This document shows, piece after piece, positions 55,731 to 64,000 of a stretch of 64,000 nt of DNA. Under the pieces are notes generated by a model. That model saw only the letters and a list, made by a program, of their open reading frames with translations. It was not told the origin of the DNA and did no database searches. The DNA lies in NCBI GenBank assembly GCA_024919175.1, contig CP103804.1, forward strand, positions 1,054,001 to 1,118,000. The letters are read 5' to 3'. This stretch comes from Clostridioides difficile (GTDB lineage Bacteria; Bacillota; Clostridia; Peptostreptococcales; Peptostreptococcaceae). The position numbers and the translations under genes are program-made. Within the stretch, counting starts at the first letter, position 1. Every line of letters starts with the position of its first letter.

Positions 55731-57638
55731 ATGCTTGTATCGAGGCAAATTGAATTTCTTAAATTGATATTAAATGAAAATAAATATAGGCCTATAAAAT
55801 ATTTTAAAGATAAATTAAATGTATCAGATAAAACACTACAAAAAGATTTGAAGATAATTGAGAGATATTTAGAAACTTTTAATATAAAAATTGATATAAA
55901 AAGAGGTTACGGAATATTAATAGAAGCTTTAGCAAAGAAGAATATAGACTTAATTAATAGTTTAAATATACAACCAAAGTCAAACAAATCTTTATCAGTA
56001 GAGCAAAGAAGAATGGAAATTTTAAAGTATCTATTACTAAATTCAAGTAATATAACTTCAATAAACCAGTTAGCGGATAAATATTATGTAAGTAAAACTT
56101 CTATAGTAAATGATTTTAAATATATAGAGACATGGATAAAAGAATACAATCTAAAACTTAATAAGACGTTAGAGGGAACTAAGATTATAGGTAAAGAAGT
56201 AGATATAAGGAAATCGATTGCCAAAATGATAGATGATTTATTAGATGAAAATTATGAACAGCATGATATATCTGAGCTAACAAGATTAGATTCAGCTACA
56301 TTTAGTGCTTTGATAAATTTATTTGATATTGATTCTATTATATTTGTAGAAACTATAATTACAGAGTTAGAAAATAATTTAGGATACACTATAAGTCAAC
56401 CCTACTATATAAATTTAATTACACATATACTTATATGTTTAAAGAGAATCGAAGAAGGTAATCAAATAGAGTCTCAGAAAGAAAGAGAAGTTTCTGTCGA
56501 TAATTTGGATGAGTTGGTATATCAAAATGTCACTACACTCATAGGAAAAATAGAAAATAGATACAGAGTAAAAATAACAAAAGATGAAATTATGTACATA
56601 TATATTTTTTTAGTATCATCTGGATTTAGTAGTGAAAGTAACAGTAGTTACAATGCTGAATCAGATATATTAGGTGAAAGTGAAAAGTTATCATCTATAA
56701 TGATAGAGAATATGTCACAATTTTTAAACATAAATCTTAAGAATGACGACTTACTACAAAAAAGTCTAGCATCTCATGTAAGACCTATGTTAAACAGATT
56801 AAGATATGATATCCAAATAAAAAATCCATTGTTAGGAGAGATACAAGAGCGATTCTCAGATGTATTGGGGTTGTGTATGATGACTATAAATATTATGGCA
56901 GAGTATTATAATCTAAATAATATTAGTATAGATGAAGTTTCGTATCTTGCTACATATTTTCAAGCAGCAATAGAAAGAACTATGAGTAGTAAAAGAGTAA
57001 TAGTAGTTTGTCATACAGGATATGGAACATCTCAGCTCCTTGCAGCTAGATTAAAAAGAGAATTTCCTGAATGGACTATAGTTGATATAATTCCTATGCA
57101 TCAATTGAATAAGCGAAATTTAGAAGATGTAGACTTTGTAATATCTACTGTAAATTTAGATTTGAAAGACAAATTACATATAGTTGTATCAGTACTATTA
57201 ATGGAAAGTGATATTAATAATATAAAAAATGCTTTAGTTACTAAACCTAAAAAAAATATGAACTTAGATACAAACTTATTAGGAATGTATTTAAAAGATA
57301 ATATATATTTTAATTTTGATGTAATGCAGCTGGAAAGTTTAATAGGCATGAATTTAAGTAGTAAATATAAATCTATCTCATTAGGAAAAGATTTAAATAT
57401 ATATATATGTAATCAAAGTAAATTAAATAAGGGAATAATGAGTATCAACAATATTAATAGAACGATTGATATTTATTTAGAAACTAGTAATCAGAGTTTT
57501 TTAAAGAATATTTTAATTGAAATATCAAATCTATATAGGCAAAAGAATTATATAAACTATCTAATAGATTGCAAAAGAAAAGAGGATGTTAAAATATTAT
57601 TTGATAATAATGTACTGGAGAAAATAAATGGAAATTAG
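55731..57638 (+). CDS. PRD-containing transcriptional regulator (BglG/MtlR type)
   Basis: A 635-residue PTS-controlled activator: two N-terminal winged-helix domains (about 1-160: YFKDKLNVSDKTLQKDLKII; SINQLADKYYVSKTSIVNDF), PRD1 (about 185-285, His in LITHILICLKR), PRD2 (about 300-405, His in ASHVRPMLNRL), IIB-like domain with Cys about 427 in VVVCHTGYGTSQLL, and a IIA-like tail lacking an obvious active His. Phosphorylation by the PTS tunes its activity. It overlaps the following EIIA gene by 11 bp. It probably regulates the aldolase-PTS operon upstream. Confidence 0.93.
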   Translation: MLVSRQIEFLKLILNENKYRPIKYFKDKLNVSDKTLQKDLKIIERYLETFNIKIDIKRGYGILIEALAKKNIDLINSLNIQPKSNKSLSVEQRRMEILKYLLLNSSNITSINQLADKYYVSKTSIVNDFKYIETWIKEYNLKLNKTLEGTKIIGKEVDIRKSIAKMIDDLLDENYEQHDISELTRLDSATFSALINLFDIDSIIFVETIITELENNLGYTISQPYYINLITHILICLKRIEEGNQIESQKEREVSVDNLDELVYQNVTTLIGKIENRYRVKITKDEIMYIYIFLVSSGFSSESNSSYNAESDILGESEKLSSIMIENMSQFLNINLKNDDLLQKSLASHVRPMLNRLRYDIQIKNPLLGEIQERFSDVLGLCMMTINIMAEYYNLNNISIDEVSYLATYFQAAIERTMSSKRVIVVCHTGYGTSQLLAARLKREFPEWTIVDIIPMHQLNKRNLEDVDFVISTVNLDLKDKLHIVVSVLLMESDINNIKNALVTKPKKNMNLDTNLLGMYLKDNIYFNFDVMQLESLIGMNLSSKYKSISLGKDLNIYICNQSKLNKGIMSINNINRTIDIYLETSNQSFLKNILIEISNLYRQKNYINYLIDCKRKEDVKILFDNNVLEKINGN

Positions 57639-58077
57639 AGAAATATTAAGCGAAGAAAGTGTTATTTTAGATTTAAAATCAACTACAAAAGAAGGTATAA
57701 TACAAGAATTAGTAGATAAACTATACGATAAAGGGAGTATAACTTTAAAAAGTAAGTTTATAAAGGCGCTAAAGCGTAGAGAAAAAATGGGTTCGACTAG
57801 TATAGGTTATCAGATGGCCATGCCACATGGAAAAACAAAATATGTAAAGAAAGCATCTGTGGTAATAGGTAAATCTAAAAAAGGCATAGATTGGCCAAGT
57901 ATAGATGGTTTACCTGTAAAGGTAATAATTATGTTTGCTATGCCGCAATCTGAAGGCAATGAAGATATGATATTAATATCTAAAATAGCTTACATTTTAG
58001 GTGGCAAAGATATAAGTGAAAGGCTTCTAAGTGCACATACAAAAGAAGAAATATTAGATATATTTTATGAAGTATAG
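57628..58077 (+). CDS. PTS fructose-type EIIA component
   Basis: A 149-residue phosphocarrier with active His67 in YQMAMPHGKTKY. It overlaps the regulator gene and probably feeds phosphate to the regulator or to the EIIABC permease; a second IIA besides the fused one is common in such loci. The ribosome site (ACTGGAGA) lies inside the regulator gene. Confidence 0.93.
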   Translation: MEIREILSEESVILDLKSTTKEGIIQELVDKLYDKGSITLKSKFIKALKRREKMGSTSIGYQMAMPHGKTKYVKKASVVIGKSKKGIDWPSIDGLPVKVIIMFAMPQSEGNEDMILISKIAYILGGKDISERLLSAHTKEEILDIFYEV

Positions 58078-58115
58078 ATGTTGTATAAACTATAAATTGA
58101 GGGTATTTAAGGTAG

Positions 58116-58181
58116 AGTGTGCACTTTTTTATATATAGTGATAATTAAATATCACTATATATAGGAAGGTGCACACTTTTT
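58116..58181. terminator. Long bidirectional terminator
   Basis: A stem of about 28 bp starting AGTGTGCAC and ending GTGCACACT, with two G-T/mismatch positions, loop ATTAAA and T4 after. It lies between the convergent EIIA and alr genes. Confidence 0.8.
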
Positions 58182-58258
58182 ATGTTTAACAAAATCTACT
58201 TCTTATAGAATCTGTATTATAAAAATTAGTCTAAAAGATGATTAATTTTTTACTTGCT

Positions 58259-59383
58259 CTAATTTGTTATATATACCCTATTTACCCTTTTAGTTATACA
58301 GCAAAGTATTTCATGGTCTATTGTTCCCACCCTACTTGATATATCACCTATTCTTATTCCATCTATATCACCTATTAAGATAGCCTCATCTTCCATCTTA
58401 ATATCAAGATCATTTGGTACCTCAACCATAGTCTGATCCATACACATTCTTCCTACTATATTTAATAATCTACCATTTATAAATACTTGAGGATTTTTTT
58501 GTGTTCTAGGGAATCCATCTGCATAACCAACTGATAATGTAGCTATTTTAACATCTTTATCTGCTGTATATATACCAGCATAACTAACACTAGTTCCTTT
58601 ATCTATATTTTTTATATTATTAACTATAGTTTTTAATTCTAAAGCAGTTTTTAGTTTTATATCTCTACTAACTTCAGATGATGGATAAGAACCATATAAA
58701 GATATTCCTAATCTAACCATATTAAAATCACATTCTCTTAAGTCTAAAATTGCAGCACTATTTGATACATGCTTTATTGGTATATTTAAGTTAGCTTCTT
58801 CTAATGAATTTATAACTCTATTGTATTTCTTTATTTGCTTGTAGGTAGTTTCTTTATTTTTTTCATCTGATTTTGCAAAGTGAGTATAAATACCCTCTAT
58901 AACTAAATTTTCTAAAGTAAACATTTTCTTTATGTCTGATATAGATTGTTCATTAACTAAGAAACCTATTCTGCTCATACCAGTGTCAATTTTTATATGT
59001 ACATAAGCTTTTTTATTGCTTAATTTAGCTAATTCATCTATTTTCATAGCCATTTCTAAAGAATATACAGTAATTCTTATGTTACTATCTACTGCATGCT
59101 GTATTTTATCTGTATTTGTATAACCCATACATAAAATAGTTTTTTTTATACCTGCTTTTGCAAGTACTAAACCTTCTTCTAATCTAGCTACTGAAAAGAA
59201 ATCAACATTTTCTTCTTTATCTAAAAACTTAGACACTTCTACAGCCCCATGTCCATAAGCATCTGCTTTTACAACACAGCATAGCATAGTATCTTTAGTT
59301 AAAGCTTTTTTTACAGTATCTACATTATATTTTATATTAGTTAAATTTACCTCAGCCCATGTGCTTGAGTTTATATTCATCAT
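58259..59383 (-). CDS. alr: Alanine racemase
   Basis: PLP enzyme converting L- to D-alanine for the cell wall. 374 residues from ATG 59383, chosen over 59404 because GGAGGT lies at 59391-59396. The PLP lysine is in VVKADAYGHGAVEV (Lys39), the catalytic tyrosine in VSYAGIY, and other family blocks are IDTGMSRIGF, GIYTHFAKSD, HVSNSAAI, MVRLGISLYG and VGRMCMDQ. Monocistronic. A Xre-cupin regulator gene starts divergently 245 bp away. Confidence 0.95.
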   Translation of the reverse strand: MMNINSSTWAEVNLTNIKYNVDTVKKALTKDTMLCCVVKADAYGHGAVEVSKFLDKEENVDFFSVARLEEGLVLAKAGIKKTILCMGYTNTDKIQHAVDSNIRITVYSLEMAMKIDELAKLSNKKAYVHIKIDTGMSRIGFLVNEQSISDIKKMFTLENLVIEGIYTHFAKSDEKNKETTYKQIKKYNRVINSLEEANLNIPIKHVSNSAAILDLRECDFNMVRLGISLYGSYPSSEVSRDIKLKTALELKTIVNNIKNIDKGTSVSYAGIYTADKDVKIATLSVGYADGFPRTQKNPQVFINGRLLNIVGRMCMDQTMVEVPNDLDIKMEDEAILIGDIDGIRIGDISSRVGTIDHEILCCITKRVNRVYITN

Positions 59384-59627
59384 AACTTGTACCTCCACTT
59401 TCACTTTAGTTAATCTAATTTATGTTATATATTAAATTGTATTAAAATATATATGGTTAAAGTTAATACTTTTTAATTAATACTAACATTTTCAATTTGT
59501 GTAGTCAATATAATTTAATTATTTTTATAAAAAGTAAATACAATTTAACTAAATTGCTTAATATAGTATATATTGATATAATAATTGATATAATAGTAAA
59601 AATATATAATAATGAGGTAGATTATAG

Positions 59628-60182
59628 ATGAATGAGGTAGATATATCAAAGAACATTACTGAATATAGAAAAAGAAAAAACATGACTATTAAAGAATTAG
59701 CTAATTTAACAGGTGTTACTTCATCTTTGCTTAGTCAAATAGAAAAAGGAAGTGCTAATCCGTCTATTAATACATTAAAACAAATTTCTAGTGCATTAGA
59801 TATACCATTATTTAATTTTTTTATAAATGATGTGGATACAGAAAGTTTAGTAGTTAGAAAAGAAAGTCGTAAAAAGATTATGTTTTCTGATGATGATAGC
59901 TTTGCATATGAATTACTAACTCCAAACTCAAAGGGAGAAATAGAATTAATGCTTATGAAAATACCATCTCAAGGCTCATCTTCAAAAGAACAGTTTAGCC
60001 ATAGAGGAGAAGAAGTTGCCTATGTAATTAAAGGAAATGTAAGGCTTTATTTAATGAATAGTGTAATTGATTTAAATTGTGGGGATAGTGTAAAAATACT
60101 TCCACACTCAAGTCATAAGTGGGAAAATATAGGAGAATGTGATTGTGAAGTTATATTTGCAGTAACCCCACCGTCTTTTTAA
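59628..60182 (+). CDS. Xre-cupin transcriptional regulator
   Basis: A 184-residue regulator: helix-turn-helix (residues about 10-65: TIKELANLTGVTSSLLSQIE) and C-terminal cupin (about 110-180: HRGEEVAYVIKGNVRLYLM, HSSHKWENIG). This class often controls amino-acid, polyamine or transporter genes; the target is unknown, though alr is divergent. Confidence 0.93.
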   Translation: MNEVDISKNITEYRKRKNMTIKELANLTGVTSSLLSQIEKGSANPSINTLKQISSALDIPLFNFFINDVDTESLVVRKESRKKIMFSDDDSFAYELLTPNSKGEIELMLMKIPSQGSSSKEQFSHRGEEVAYVIKGNVRLYLMNSVIDLNCGDSVKILPHSSHKWENIGECDCEVIFAVTPPSF

Positions 60183-60213
60183 AATTTATAGAATATATGT
60201 CTAAAATTAGTAT

Positions 60214-60288
60214 ATGGTAGATTTTCTATGGAGAGGAACCATTGCAGCTAATCAATGTGAAGGTGGATATAATAAAGATATATTTTAA
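60214..60288 (+). pseudogene. Fragment of a 6-phospho-beta-glucosidase
   Basis: 24 codons (MVDFLWRGTIAANQCEGGYN then KDIF and stop) matching the conserved N-terminus of GH1 6-phospho-beta-glucosidases (FLWGGATAANQCEG). The rest of the gene is gone, and a terminator follows at about 60306. Confidence 0.7.
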
Positions 60289-60305
60289 TCTGTAGTAAAA
60301 GACGA

Positions 60306-60345
60306 AAAAGGCGAGCTTAAATTTTAGGCTTGTCTTTTTTATTAT
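60306..60345 (+). terminator. Terminator
   Basis: AAGGCGAGC / GCTTGTCTT hairpin (with a G-T pair) followed by TTTTATTA. Confidence 0.7.
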
Positions 60346-60490
60346 ATAGAATATATATTACTTTAAAATCTATGAAAAATTTGTGCAATAGAGCTATTAA
60401 AAATTCAATGGTAATCAAATTCTTTACCAATGAATATAAAGCGTATCTGCGTGTTATAATAGTTTAAACCAATGAACGAAAGGTAGATGA

Positions 60491-61273
60491 ATGTATATGA
60501 AATATCAACACATAATTGAAGTTAATAAAGAACTTTGTATTGGATGTGGACTTTGTAAAAATGATTGTCCAGTAAATAATATAGTTATAGAAAATAAAAA
60601 ATCAGTAATTAAAAAACAAGACTGCCTAATGTGTGGTCACTGTGCTGCAATCTGTCCCAAAGAAGCTATTATACTGACAGGATTTGATGAACCACCAATA
60701 GAACTTACAAATAAGCATAACTTGGACTCAGATGAATTACTAATGGCAATTAAATCTAGAAGGAGTATCCGGAAATTTAAAGATAAAGAAGTTTCTTCAG
60801 AAATTGTAAAGCAAATTATTGAGGCAGGTAGATACACACCTAGTGCTAAAAATTCACAAGATGTATCATATATTGTTTTGGACAATAAAAAAGCAATATA
60901 TGAAAAGGAAGCAGTGAAATTTTTTAGAAAAATAAAACCTATTGCAAATATTACTGTTAAATATTCAAAGGAAGTTGAGATTGATGATAACTTTTTCTTC
61001 AAACATGCTCCTATTGCAATAATGATAGTAACAAAAGATAAGATTAGTGGTTCACTTGCAGCATCTAATATGGCTCTAATGGCAGAATCTTGCGGTCTGG
61101 GGGTTTTATTTAGCGGATATTTTTCAGATGTAGCAAATAATTCTCTAAAGCTAAAAAAGCTTTTAAGTTTAAAATATAGGGACCATATTCTTACAACACT
61201 AGTGATTGGATACCCAGATGTTAAATATAGACGAACTGCACAAAAAGAGGCAGCAAGTGTTAGGTACTTATAA
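60491..61273 (+). CDS. Nitroreductase-family protein with N-terminal ferredoxin domain
   Basis: A 260-residue flavoprotein. Residues 10-65 carry two 4Fe-4S motifs (CIGCGLCKNDCP, CLMCGHCAAICP). The rest is a nitroreductase fold (SRRSIRKFKDKEV, AGRYTPSAKNSQD, NMALMAESCGLGV, LVIGYPDVKY). It would move electrons from ferredoxin-type carriers to FMN and a substrate. It starts with GAAAGG upstream; the next start lies 15 bp after its stop, and that gene encodes an ArsR-type regulator, likely in the same unit. Confidence 0.93.
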   Translation: MYMKYQHIIEVNKELCIGCGLCKNDCPVNNIVIENKKSVIKKQDCLMCGHCAAICPKEAIILTGFDEPPIELTNKHNLDSDELLMAIKSRRSIRKFKDKEVSSEIVKQIIEAGRYTPSAKNSQDVSYIVLDNKKAIYEKEAVKFFRKIKPIANITVKYSKEVEIDDNFFFKHAPIAIMIVTKDKISGSLAASNMALMAESCGLGVLFSGYFSDVANNSLKLKKLLSLKYRDHILTTLVIGYPDVKYRRTAQKEAASVRYL

Positions 61274-61288
61274 GAGATGGAGGGTTTT

Positions 61289-61654
61289 ATGGAAAAAGAA
61301 TGTCAGCAAAGAATACAAGAAATAACATCTAAATTTAAAGAATGTCGTAAAGCTATTTCTGCTATGGGTGATGAAACTAGACAGTTGATTTTAATTACAC
61401 TCTTAGAGAGTGACTTTAATGGTATACGAGTAGGAGAGATTACAGAAAAAACACATCTTTCTCGTCCTGCTGTATCTCATCATCTTAAAATATTGAAAGA
61501 AGCAGAAATTGTTAATGTACGTAGAGAAGGGACGAAAAACTATTACTATCTTGATTCAAAAAAATCACAATGGAAATCACTAACAGAACTAATAAATCTT
61601 ATATTTGTTGGAATCCAAGATATTGGTGAAAATGATGTAAGAAAAGGTGAGTAA
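61289..61654 (+). CDS. ArsR-family transcriptional regulator
   Basis: A 121-residue winged-helix regulator (AISAMGDETRQLILITLLE, TEKTHLSRPAVSHHLKILKE, VRREGTKNYYYL). ATG 61289 has GGAGGG five bases ahead and is preferred to ATG 61277, which lies on the ribosome site. No classic metal-binding CxC pair in helix 3 is seen, so the signal is unlikely to be arsenite. It is cotranscribed with the nitroreductase. Confidence 0.9.
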   Translation: MEKECQQRIQEITSKFKECRKAISAMGDETRQLILITLLESDFNGIRVGEITEKTHLSRPAVSHHLKILKEAEIVNVRREGTKNYYYLDSKKSQWKSLTELINLIFVGIQDIGENDVRKGE

Positions 61655-61675
61655 ATTAAAGCGAATTATCAAAAA

Positions 61676-61725
61676 AGGGCTGTCACATAAACAAATTAAA
61701 TTTGTTCTGTGACAGCTCTTTTTTA
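61676..61725. repeat. IS1182-end-like hairpin acting as terminator
   Basis: GGGCTGTCAC ... GTGACAGCTC hairpin followed by TTTTTT. It matches the left end of the IS at 42073-42122 over almost its whole length (AAATTAAATTTGTTCTGTGA is shared). No transposase is present, so it is a solo end or a MITE-like copy, now placed as a terminator. Confidence 0.7.
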
Positions 61726-61822
61726 TGTATAAAAGTATATAAATATATACATGAATGTTAAAATTAGTTGATAGAATTTAAGTAATAAATCTAATACTAT
61801 AAACATAGGAGGTACGAAAAAT

Positions 61823-62248
61823 ATGATTAATATAAATTTGAAAAGACTAAGAAAAATCCACCAGTACACACAAGAAGAATTAGCTGAAAAACTTAATATT
61901 TCTAGGCAATCAGTAGCAAAATGGGAAAATGGAGAATCTACTCCTGATATAGATAGTTGCATTAAACTTGCAAAACTGTATGATGTCAGACTAGATGACT
62001 TAGTTAATCATTCAGAAGAAAAATCAGGCATTATAGTACCACCTAAAGGGAAATTTTTCTTTGGAGCAGTTGTAGTTGGTGAACATGGTCAGATTGTTAT
62101 TCCAAAAGAAGCAAGAGATATATTCAATATAAACGCAGGAGATAAATTATTGATACTTGGAGATGAAGAAAGAGGATTAGGAATTGTTCACCAACGTGAT
62201 TTGATAAATTTTATAGGTCATATGGGAGTAATAAGTAAAGAAGAGTGA
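61823..62248 (+). CDS. Xre-AbrB fusion regulator
   Basis: A 141-residue protein with an N-terminal Cro/CI helix-turn-helix (residues 1-62: TQEELAEKLNISRQSVAKWE) and a C-terminal AbrB/SpoVT swapped-hairpin domain (VVGEHGQIVIPKEARDIFNI, GDKLLILGD). AGGAGGT lies before the ATG. It is followed 32 bp later by the glycosyltransferase gene, likely its target operon. Confidence 0.92.
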   Translation: MININLKRLRKIHQYTQEELAEKLNISRQSVAKWENGESTPDIDSCIKLAKLYDVRLDDLVNHSEEKSGIIVPPKGKFFFGAVVVGEHGQIVIPKEARDIFNINAGDKLLILGDEERGLGIVHQRDLINFIGHMGVISKEE

Positions 62249-62280
62249 TTTTCAAAAAACTATAAAAGGATGAATGAGAT

Positions 62281-63468
62281 ATGGATAAAATAGTATTTTT
62301 TAGTATTCCTGCATATGGTCATACCAATCCTACAATTGAAGTAGTTCGTGAATTGGTAGATAGAGGGAATGAAGTATTGTATTATTCTTTTAATGAATTT
62401 AAAGATAAAATTGAAGGTACTGGAGCAAAATTTGTTTGTTGTGATAAATATCTTCCAGAATTACGTCCTGGAGATGAGAAAAAAATTGGTAAGGATTTTG
62501 CAGGATTAATTGAGATGATAGTAGACACCTCTATATCTTTAGATGAAAAAGTTTGTAGAGAACTTAAGGACTTTAATCCAGATTGTATTGTATCAGATTC
62601 ATTAAGTTTTTGGGGAAAATTATTTGCACAAAAACTTGATATTTCATATATATGCTCTACAACAACTTTTGCTATTAATAAATATACAGCAAAGATGATG
62701 AAACAAAGTTTTAAGGAAATCATATGTATGGTTTTTGGCATGAGACGTATTAATAAAAAAATAAAGCTTTTACAAAGAAAAGGATATGAGATAAAAAACT
62801 TTATTTCTATAGTTTCTAATGACAATGATACAAATACTATTGTATATACATCAAAAGAATTCCAGCCAATGGTAGAAACTTTTTCTAGTAAATATTCATT
62901 TGTAGGTCCATCAGTATCAAAGGTGATTGTTAAACCTAAAGAGAGAAATAAAAAATTAATATATATTTCACTTGGTACAATTAATAATAAAAATATTAAC
63001 TTTTATGAAAATTGTATAAATGCATTTAAAGATTTTGATGTTGATGTAATTATGTCTGTTGGTAGAAATACTGATATTAAAAGTTTAGGACATATACCAA
63101 GTAATTTCGAAGTTAAAAATAGTGTCGAACAGATTGTGATACTTCAAGAAGCTGATGTGTTTATTACTCATTGTGGGATGAATAGTGTTAATGAAAGTTT
63201 ATATTATGGAGTACCAATGGTATTATTTCCACAACATTCAGAGCAGAGAATGGTAGCTAATAGAGTTATTCATTTAGGTGCAGGAATTATGTTAAAAGAA
63301 AATAAGCCAGAAGATATTAAAGATGAAGTATTTCAAGTTATGAATGACAATGAATACAAAGAAAATGCAGTTAAACTATCAAAAAGCTTTTATAATGCAG
63401 GAGGTTCAAAAAAAGCAGCAGATGTAATATTACAGGTTATATGTGATAGTAGACAAATTAAAATATAG
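62281..63468 (+). CDS. GT1-family glycosyltransferase (MGT/YjiC-like)
   Basis: A 395-residue UDP-sugar glycosyltransferase. The N-terminal acceptor domain starts KIVFFSIPAYGHTNPTIEVV. The C-terminal donor-binding signature VFITHCGMNSVNESLYYGVP and PMVLFPQHSEQRMVANRV (about 295-330) is complete. Relatives glucosylate macrolides, flavonoids or lipids; the substrate here is unknown. Cytoplasmic, no signal peptide. Confidence 0.92.
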   Translation: MDKIVFFSIPAYGHTNPTIEVVRELVDRGNEVLYYSFNEFKDKIEGTGAKFVCCDKYLPELRPGDEKKIGKDFAGLIEMIVDTSISLDEKVCRELKDFNPDCIVSDSLSFWGKLFAQKLDISYICSTTTFAINKYTAKMMKQSFKEIICMVFGMRRINKKIKLLQRKGYEIKNFISIVSNDNDTNTIVYTSKEFQPMVETFSSKYSFVGPSVSKVIVKPKERNKKLIYISLGTINNKNINFYENCINAFKDFDVDVIMSVGRNTDIKSLGHIPSNFEVKNSVEQIVILQEADVFITHCGMNSVNESLYYGVPMVLFPQHSEQRMVANRVIHLGAGIMLKENKPEDIKDEVFQVMNDNEYKENAVKLSKSFYNAGGSKKAADVILQVICDSRQIKI

Positions 63469-63483
63469 TAAGTTGGTTAAAAA

Positions 63484-63537
63484 TGGCAAATACATACATG
63501 CCACTTAATAAAAATACTGACAGTGGGGTCTCTTAAC
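63484..63537 (+). pseudogene. Possible short relic frame
   Basis: 17 codons (MANTYMPLNKNTDSGVS) right after the glycosyltransferase gene, continuing past the stop as PTSWSRYIDTKYEG. No ribosome site. It may be a remnant; weak support. Confidence 0.25.
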
Positions 63538-63570
63538 CTACCAGTTGGAGCAGATATATTGATACTAAAT

Positions 63571-63617
63571 ATGAAGGATGTTATATTTTAATAAAAAAAG
63601 ATAACATTCTTTTTTTG
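63571..63617 (+). terminator. Terminator after the glycosyltransferase gene
   Basis: AGGATGTTAT / ATAACATTCT hairpin followed by TTTTTT. Confidence 0.75.
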
Positions 63618-63660
63618 TGCATTATAGTAACTTTTAAACAATAAATTAAGGAGGATTAAC

Positions 63661-64000
63661 ATGAAAAAATATAAAGTTATTTTAGGAGTATTAATTATAA
63701 GTATTATAAGCGCAACAGGGTTTGTTGTATATAAAAACTATATTAAGCCATGGAAGGATGCTGAAACATATATTGATAAGTATATGGTAAAGCAAGATAT
63801 TTCAGAAGATAATATACAGAGTATTACAAAAGAAAAAGCAAAGAAAGCAAGTTACAAAGGAATACTATACAGAGTATATTACAAAGATGACCCTCAATAT
63901 GAATATCAATATTTTTATAGTGATGATTATTATGCTCTATATGTAAATAAAGTAATGTTACAAGTTTATGATATGGAAAATAATAATAAACTTTTAAGAA
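63661..64000 (+). CDS. DUF3139-like membrane-anchored protein (3' end outside window)
   Basis: The first 113 codons of a gene that runs off the window. The start MKKYKVILGVLIISIISATG followed by FVVYKNY is a basic N-terminus plus one membrane anchor or signal, then a short extracytoplasmic domain (YIDKYMVKQDISEDNIQSIT, YRVYYKDDPQYEYQY). This matches the small DUF3139-type proteins of Firmicutes, function unknown. AAGGAGGA is seven bases before the ATG. Confidence 0.75.
   Translation, partial: MKKYKVILGVLIISIISATGFVVYKNYIKPWKDAETYIDKYMVKQDISEDNIQSITKEKAKKASYKGILYRVYYKDDPQYEYQYFYSDDYYALYVNKVMLQVYDMENNNKLLR

Overview
The window is AT-rich, low-GC Firmicute DNA with strong Shine-Dalgarno sites. 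The tmRNA at 5085-5434 encodes the tag ADDNFAIAA, as in Clostridioides difficile, so I read this as a C. difficile (or very close Peptostreptococcaceae) chromosome. The strain cannot be told from the sequence.

Layout. Positions 1-5434 look like core chromosome: an ABC-2 exporter operon, an AIM24-family gene, a 7-bp tandem repeat, then smpB and ssrA. Positions 5435 to about 50200 form a composite accessory region anchored on the 3' end of ssrA. The last bases of ssrA recur, whole or decayed, at 20949, 25359, 27583, 42037, 44227 and 50178. These copies cut the region into cassettes.

Element 1 (5435-20968) is organised like a phage-inducible chromosomal island. Leftward it has an integrase, a Fic protein and repressors. 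Rightward it has a regulator, an excisionase-like protein, a replication protein and a DnaB-like helicase. Its cargo is a type II restriction enzyme with a self-regulating cytosine methyltransferase, an ApeA-like HEPN protein and a DUF262 protein. Cassette A (20969-25370) holds a broken gene, two small genes, a possible type I toxin-antitoxin locus and a PD-(D/E)XK nuclease gene. Cassette B (25371-27594) holds one gene, an Abi/DRT-type reverse transcriptase. Element 2 (27595-42056) is a decayed relative of element 1 with the same two ends. It has a pseudogenised integrase, and its cargo is a NERD-nuclease/UvrD helicase with an AddB-like partner, convergent with dndCDE (DNA phosphorothioation). 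A short remnant disrupted by an IS1182-like element follows (42057-44238). The oldest segment (44239-50197) carries a TetR regulator and a large ABC exporter.

From about 50200 to the end the sequence again looks like ordinary chromosome: a WYL regulator, a DJ-1/PfpI protein, a fructose/mannitol-type PTS operon with a class II aldolase and a PRD regulator, alanine racemase, a cupin regulator, a ferredoxin-nitroreductase with an ArsR regulator, an Xre-AbrB regulator, a glycosyltransferase, and the start of a DUF3139-like gene.

How it works together. The accessory region reads as repeated integration next to the same tRNA-like end, with at least two integrase-bearing islands and smaller integrase-less cassettes. 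Most intact cargo is antiphage in type. Many cargo genes are broken, so only part of this array is likely to be functional.
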